The position numbers were made by a program, and so were the translations under genes. Below the pieces are notes generated by a model. The model did not search any database. It saw only the letters and a list, made by a program, of their open reading frames with translations, and was not told the origin of the DNA. From Burkholderiaceae bacterium (GTDB lineage Bacteria; Pseudomonadota; Gammaproteobacteria; Burkholderiales; Burkholderiaceae), in assembly GCA_030151165.1 (NCBI GenBank), contig JASLEM010000441.1:1-5945 (forward strand): 5,945 bases of DNA. Reading direction: 5' to 3'. Positions 1-5,945 of the stretch are shown one piece after another; position 1 is the stretch's first letter; the number at the start of each line of letters is the position of its first letter.

Positions 1-1257
1 CCGATGCACCGGCTGCTGCAGGGCGACGTCGGCGCCGGCAAGACGGTGGTCGCGGCGCTGGCGGCCGCGGTCGCGATGGACGCGGGCTGGCAATGCGCGC
101 TGATGGCGCCGACCGAGATCCTCGCCGAGCAGCACTTCGCCAAGCTCGTGCAGTGGCTGGAGCCGCTGGGCATCGAGGTCGCGTGGCTCAGCGGCAGCCG
201 CAAGGGCAAGGCGCGGGCGCAGGCGATGGAGCGCGTCGCGAGCGGCCAGGCGTTGCTGGTCGTCGGCACGCACGCGGTGATCCAGGACGACGTCGCCTTC
301 GCGAAGCTGGGCCTCGCGATCGTCGACGAGCAGCACCGCTTCGGCGTCCAGCAGCGGCTCGCGCTGCGCCGCAAGCTCGGCGAGAGCGGGCTCGAGCCGC
401 ACCTGCTGATGATGACGGCCACGCCGATCCCGCGCACGCTCGCGATGACCTACTTCGCCGACCTCGACGTCAGCACCATCGACGAGCTGCCGCCCGGCCG
501 CACGCCGATCGTCACGCGCGTGTTCGCCGACGTGCGCCGGCCCGACGTCGTCGACCGCATCCGCGACGAGATCGCCGAGGGCCGGCAGGTCTACTGGGTC
601 TGCCCGCTGATCGAGGAGTCGGAAGATGCCGAGAACTCGGCCGCCGAGCACGCGGGCCGCGCCGAGGCGCTGACGCTGCAGAACGTGACCGACACCCACG
701 CCGCGCTCGTCGAGCAGCTGCCCGGCTGCGCGGTGGGCCTGCTGCACGGGCGCATGAAGCCGGCCGACAAGGCCGCGGTGATGGCGCAGTTCAAGTCCGG
801 CGCCGTGCCCGTGCTGGTGGCGACGACGGTGATCGAGGTCGGCGTCGACGTGCCCAACGCGAGCCTGATGGTGATCGAGCACGCCGAGCGCTTCGGTCTC
901 GCGCAGCTGCACCAGTTGCGCGGCCGCGTCGGCCGGGGCAGCGCGGCGAGCGTCTGCGTGCTGCTGTACGCGGCGCCGCTGTCGATCACCGCGAAGGAGC
1001 GGCTCAAGGCAATGGTGGAGACGACCGACGGCTTCGAGATCGCGCGGCGCGACCTCGAGATCCGCGGCCCGGGTGAGTTCATGGGCGCGCGCCAGTCGGG
1101 CGACCAGCTGCTGCGCTTCGCCGACCTGCAGGAGGACGCGCCGCTGCTCGCCCACGTGCGCCAGGTCGCGCCGCAGCTGCTCGCGCGCGCGCCCGGCGCG
1201 GCCTCCGCGCATGTCGAGCGCTGGCTCGGCGGCAAGCTGGAGTGGATGAAGGCTTGA
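1..1257 (+). CDS. recG: ATP-dependent DNA helicase RecG, C-terminal part (5' end outside window)
   Basis: RecG is a cytoplasmic superfamily 2 DNA translocase that regresses stalled replication forks and branch-migrates Holliday junctions and D- or R-loops. The window opens in frame inside the helicase core, 418 codons before the TGA; family members are usually about 690-700 residues, so the N-terminal wedge domain is missing from view. The ATG at position 4 is internal: it sits just before Walker A and is not a start. Visible motifs, in window codons: Walker A GDVGAGKT at 8-15, the PTEILAEQH block, Walker B DEQH at 109-112, motif III TATPIPRTLA from 139, the second-domain segments LLHGRMKP and ATTVIEVGVDVPNA, and motif VI QLRGRVGRG at 305-313. 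The RecG-specific tail with DLEIRGPGE follows and ends normally. These stretches closely match E. coli RecG as I remember it. Nothing looks broken. oxyR follows 124 bases downstream on the same strand. Confidence 0.97.
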   Translation, partial: PMHRLLQGDVGAGKTVVAALAAAVAMDAGWQCALMAPTEILAEQHFAKLVQWLEPLGIEVAWLSGSRKGKARAQAMERVASGQALLVVGTHAVIQDDVAFAKLGLAIVDEQHRFGVQQRLALRRKLGESGLEPHLLMMTATPIPRTLAMTYFADLDVSTIDELPPGRTPIVTRVFADVRRPDVVDRIRDEIAEGRQVYWVCPLIEESEDAENSAAEHAGRAEALTLQNVTDTHAALVEQLPGCAVGLLHGRMKPADKAAVMAQFKSGAVPVLVATTVIEVGVDVPNASLMVIEHAERFGLAQLHQLRGRVGRGSAASVCVLLYAAPLSITAKERLKAMVETTDGFEIARRDLEIRGPGEFMGARQSGDQLLRFADLQEDAPLLAHVRQVAPQLLARAPGAASAHVERWLGGKLEWMKA

Positions 1258-1369
1258 CGGCGCGCCGCGACCCGCCGACGATGGCCCGACCGTCGCCGCC
1301 GCGAAGCCATCGCTGTCATCGCCCGGCGGGTGGGGAGAACTCGGGGGGCCACGACGTCCCCGGAGTCAT

Positions 1370-1381
1370 CACAATAGCGAC
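1370..1381 (+). promoter_or_regulatory. Possible -10 element just upstream of oxyR
   Basis: This is the most AT-rich spot in the 124-base recG-oxyR gap. CACAAT (1370-1375) matches four of six bases of the sigma-70 -10 consensus TATAAT. No -35 element is visible about 17 bases upstream, where the sequence is G/C-rich. An RNA starting about seven bases downstream of the hexamer would begin at or near the oxyR ATG, so the transcript would be leaderless. No good ribosome-binding site precedes that ATG: the nearest purine-rich word, CGGAG at 1361-1365, is 16 bases away, which is longer than usual. The call rests on composition and position only. Confidence 0.2.
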
Positions 1382-2320
1382 ATGACCCTGACCGAGCTGC
1401 GCTACATCGTTGCCGTCGCCCGCGAGCGCCACTTCGGGCGCGCGGCGGAGGCGTGCTTCGTGTCGCAACCGACCCTGTCCGTGGCGATCAAGAAGCTCGA
1501 GGAAGAGCTCGACGTCAAGATCTTCGAGCGCGGCAGCAACGAGGTGAGCCTCACGCCGCTGGGCACCGCGATCGTGCGCCAGGCGCAGAGCGTCATCGAG
1601 CAGGCGGCCGCGATCAAGGAGATCGCCAAGCGCGGCCAGGATCCGCTGTCGGGCGCGCTCAAGCTGGGCATCATCTACACGATCGGGCCGTACCTGCTGC
1701 CGCAGCTGGTGCGCCACGCGATCGAGCTGACGCCGCAGATGCCGCTGATGCTGCAGGAGAACTTCACCGTCAAGCTGCTCGACATGCTGCGCACCGGCGA
1801 ACTCGATTGCGCGATCATGGCCGAGCCCTTCCCCGACAGCGGCCTGGCCGTCGCGCCGCTGTACGACGAGCCCTTCGTCATCGCCGTGCCGCGCGCGCAC
1901 GCGCTGGCCTCGGAGACCTCGATCTCGTCGGAGCGCCTGAAGCAGGAGACGATGCTGCTGCTCGGCACCGGCCACTGCTTCCGCGACCACGTGCTCGAGG
2001 TCTGCCCCGAGTTCGCGCGCTTCTCCAACGACGCCGAGGGCATCCGCAAGAGCTTCGAGGGCTCGTCGCTGGAGACGATCAAGCACATGGTCGCGTCCGG
2101 CATGGGCATCACCGTGGTGCCGCGGCTGTCGATCCCGCACGGGCTGCACGATCCGGAGTCGCATGCGCTCGTCAAGTACGTCCCGTTCGAGGCGCCGATC
2201 CCGTCGCGCCGCGTCGTGCTCGCGTGGCGCCGGAGCTTCCCGCGCTACGAGGCCATCGCCGCGCTGCGCAACGCGATCTACGCGTGCGAGCTCGAAGGCG
2301 TCACGAGGCTGTCGGACTAG
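1382..2320 (+). CDS. oxyR: OxyR, hydrogen-peroxide-sensing LysR-family transcriptional regulator
   Basis: This complete 312-residue protein is close to the 305 of E. coli OxyR. OxyR is a cytoplasmic tetrameric regulator; H2O2 oxidises a cysteine, a disulfide forms, and the protein then activates catalase, alkyl hydroperoxide reductase and related genes. The N-terminus (about residues 1-60) is the LysR winged helix-turn-helix, with the typical RHFGRAAE and VSQPTLS segments, followed by a linker helix and the substrate-binding-like regulatory domain from about residue 90. In that domain GHCFRDHVLEVC holds C199 and C208 nine residues apart, preceded by H198 and followed by R201 and D202. T100 (in YTIGPYLLP) and T129 (in ENFTVKLL) also fall at the E. 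coli positions. That agreement supports both the identity and the ATG at 1382, although no strong ribosome-binding site precedes it. It lies 124 bases after recG on the same strand; no peroxidase or catalase gene is visible. Another LysR regulator is unlikely given the paired cysteines. Confidence 0.95.
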   Translation: MTLTELRYIVAVARERHFGRAAEACFVSQPTLSVAIKKLEEELDVKIFERGSNEVSLTPLGTAIVRQAQSVIEQAAAIKEIAKRGQDPLSGALKLGIIYTIGPYLLPQLVRHAIELTPQMPLMLQENFTVKLLDMLRTGELDCAIMAEPFPDSGLAVAPLYDEPFVIAVPRAHALASETSISSERLKQETMLLLGTGHCFRDHVLEVCPEFARFSNDAEGIRKSFEGSSLETIKHMVASGMGITVVPRLSIPHGLHDPESHALVKYVPFEAPIPSRRVVLAWRRSFPRYEAIAALRNAIYACELEGVTRLSD

Positions 2321-2387
2321 CGCCCTGGAACCGAACGCCGCCCCGCCGACACGACCGCCCGCGCGCGGCGCTTTCGGCTCGCGCCTC

Positions 2388-5945
<3,558 letters not shown>

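Noticed and set aside
4..6. ATG near the left edge as the start of a short 417-residue helicase
   Set aside because: It lies immediately before Walker A in the middle of the RecG helicase core; the proline codon before it continues the RecG match, so the gene is cut by the window edge rather than short.
1258..1295. Palindrome at 1258-1267 and a five-base-pair stem (1276-1280 with 1291-1295) as a recG terminator
   Set aside because: The palindrome has no loop, the stem is short with a ten-base loop, and neither is followed by a run of T. Such matches are frequent by chance in very GC-rich sequence.

Overview
The window is very GC-rich (about 70% or more by eye). It carries three genes on the + strand, tightly spaced: the 3' end of recG, a complete LysR-family regulator that is recognisably OxyR, and the first 1186 codons of a large membrane-bound hybrid sensor histidine kinase that runs off the right edge. 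The strong G/C third-position bias, the style of the RecG and OxyR proteins, and the SBP-PAS-GAF-PAS-PAS kinase layout suggest a high-GC betaproteobacterium, probably of the order Burkholderiales. That placement is inference from protein resemblance, not from a marker gene.

Layout. Positions 1-1257 hold the helicase half of RecG; its start lies left of the window. Positions 1258-1381 are a 124-base gap with no convincing terminator, which may hold the oxyR promoter. Positions 1382-2320 encode OxyR, with the known peroxide-sensing residues at exactly the E. coli positions (T100, T129, H198, C199, R201, C208). A 67-base gap follows if the kinase starts at the GTG at 2388. From 2388 to the right edge runs the hybrid kinase: signal peptide, periplasmic solute-binding domain of the SBP_bac_3 type, one transmembrane helix, PAS, GAF, PAS, coiled coil, PAS, HisKA, HATPase_c, and the beginning of a receiver domain cut by the window edge.

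How they fit together. RecG remodels stalled replication forks and recombination intermediates, and OxyR senses hydrogen peroxide. The two genes are known neighbours in other proteobacteria (the oxyR-recG operon of Pseudomonas aeruginosa), which fits a link between oxidative stress and DNA repair. The kinase is a separate multi-input signalling protein whose ligand and output cannot be read from this window. Co-transcription with oxyR is possible because the gap is short and shows no terminator.

No RNA genes, insertion sequences, CRISPR arrays or phage-like genes were seen. All long reverse-strand reading frames are explained as shadows of the three genes. I do not see a clearly new system here; the points of interest are the kinase architecture, a periplasmic cysteine pair in it, a small in-frame duplication in its dimerisation domain, and the recG-oxyR gene order.
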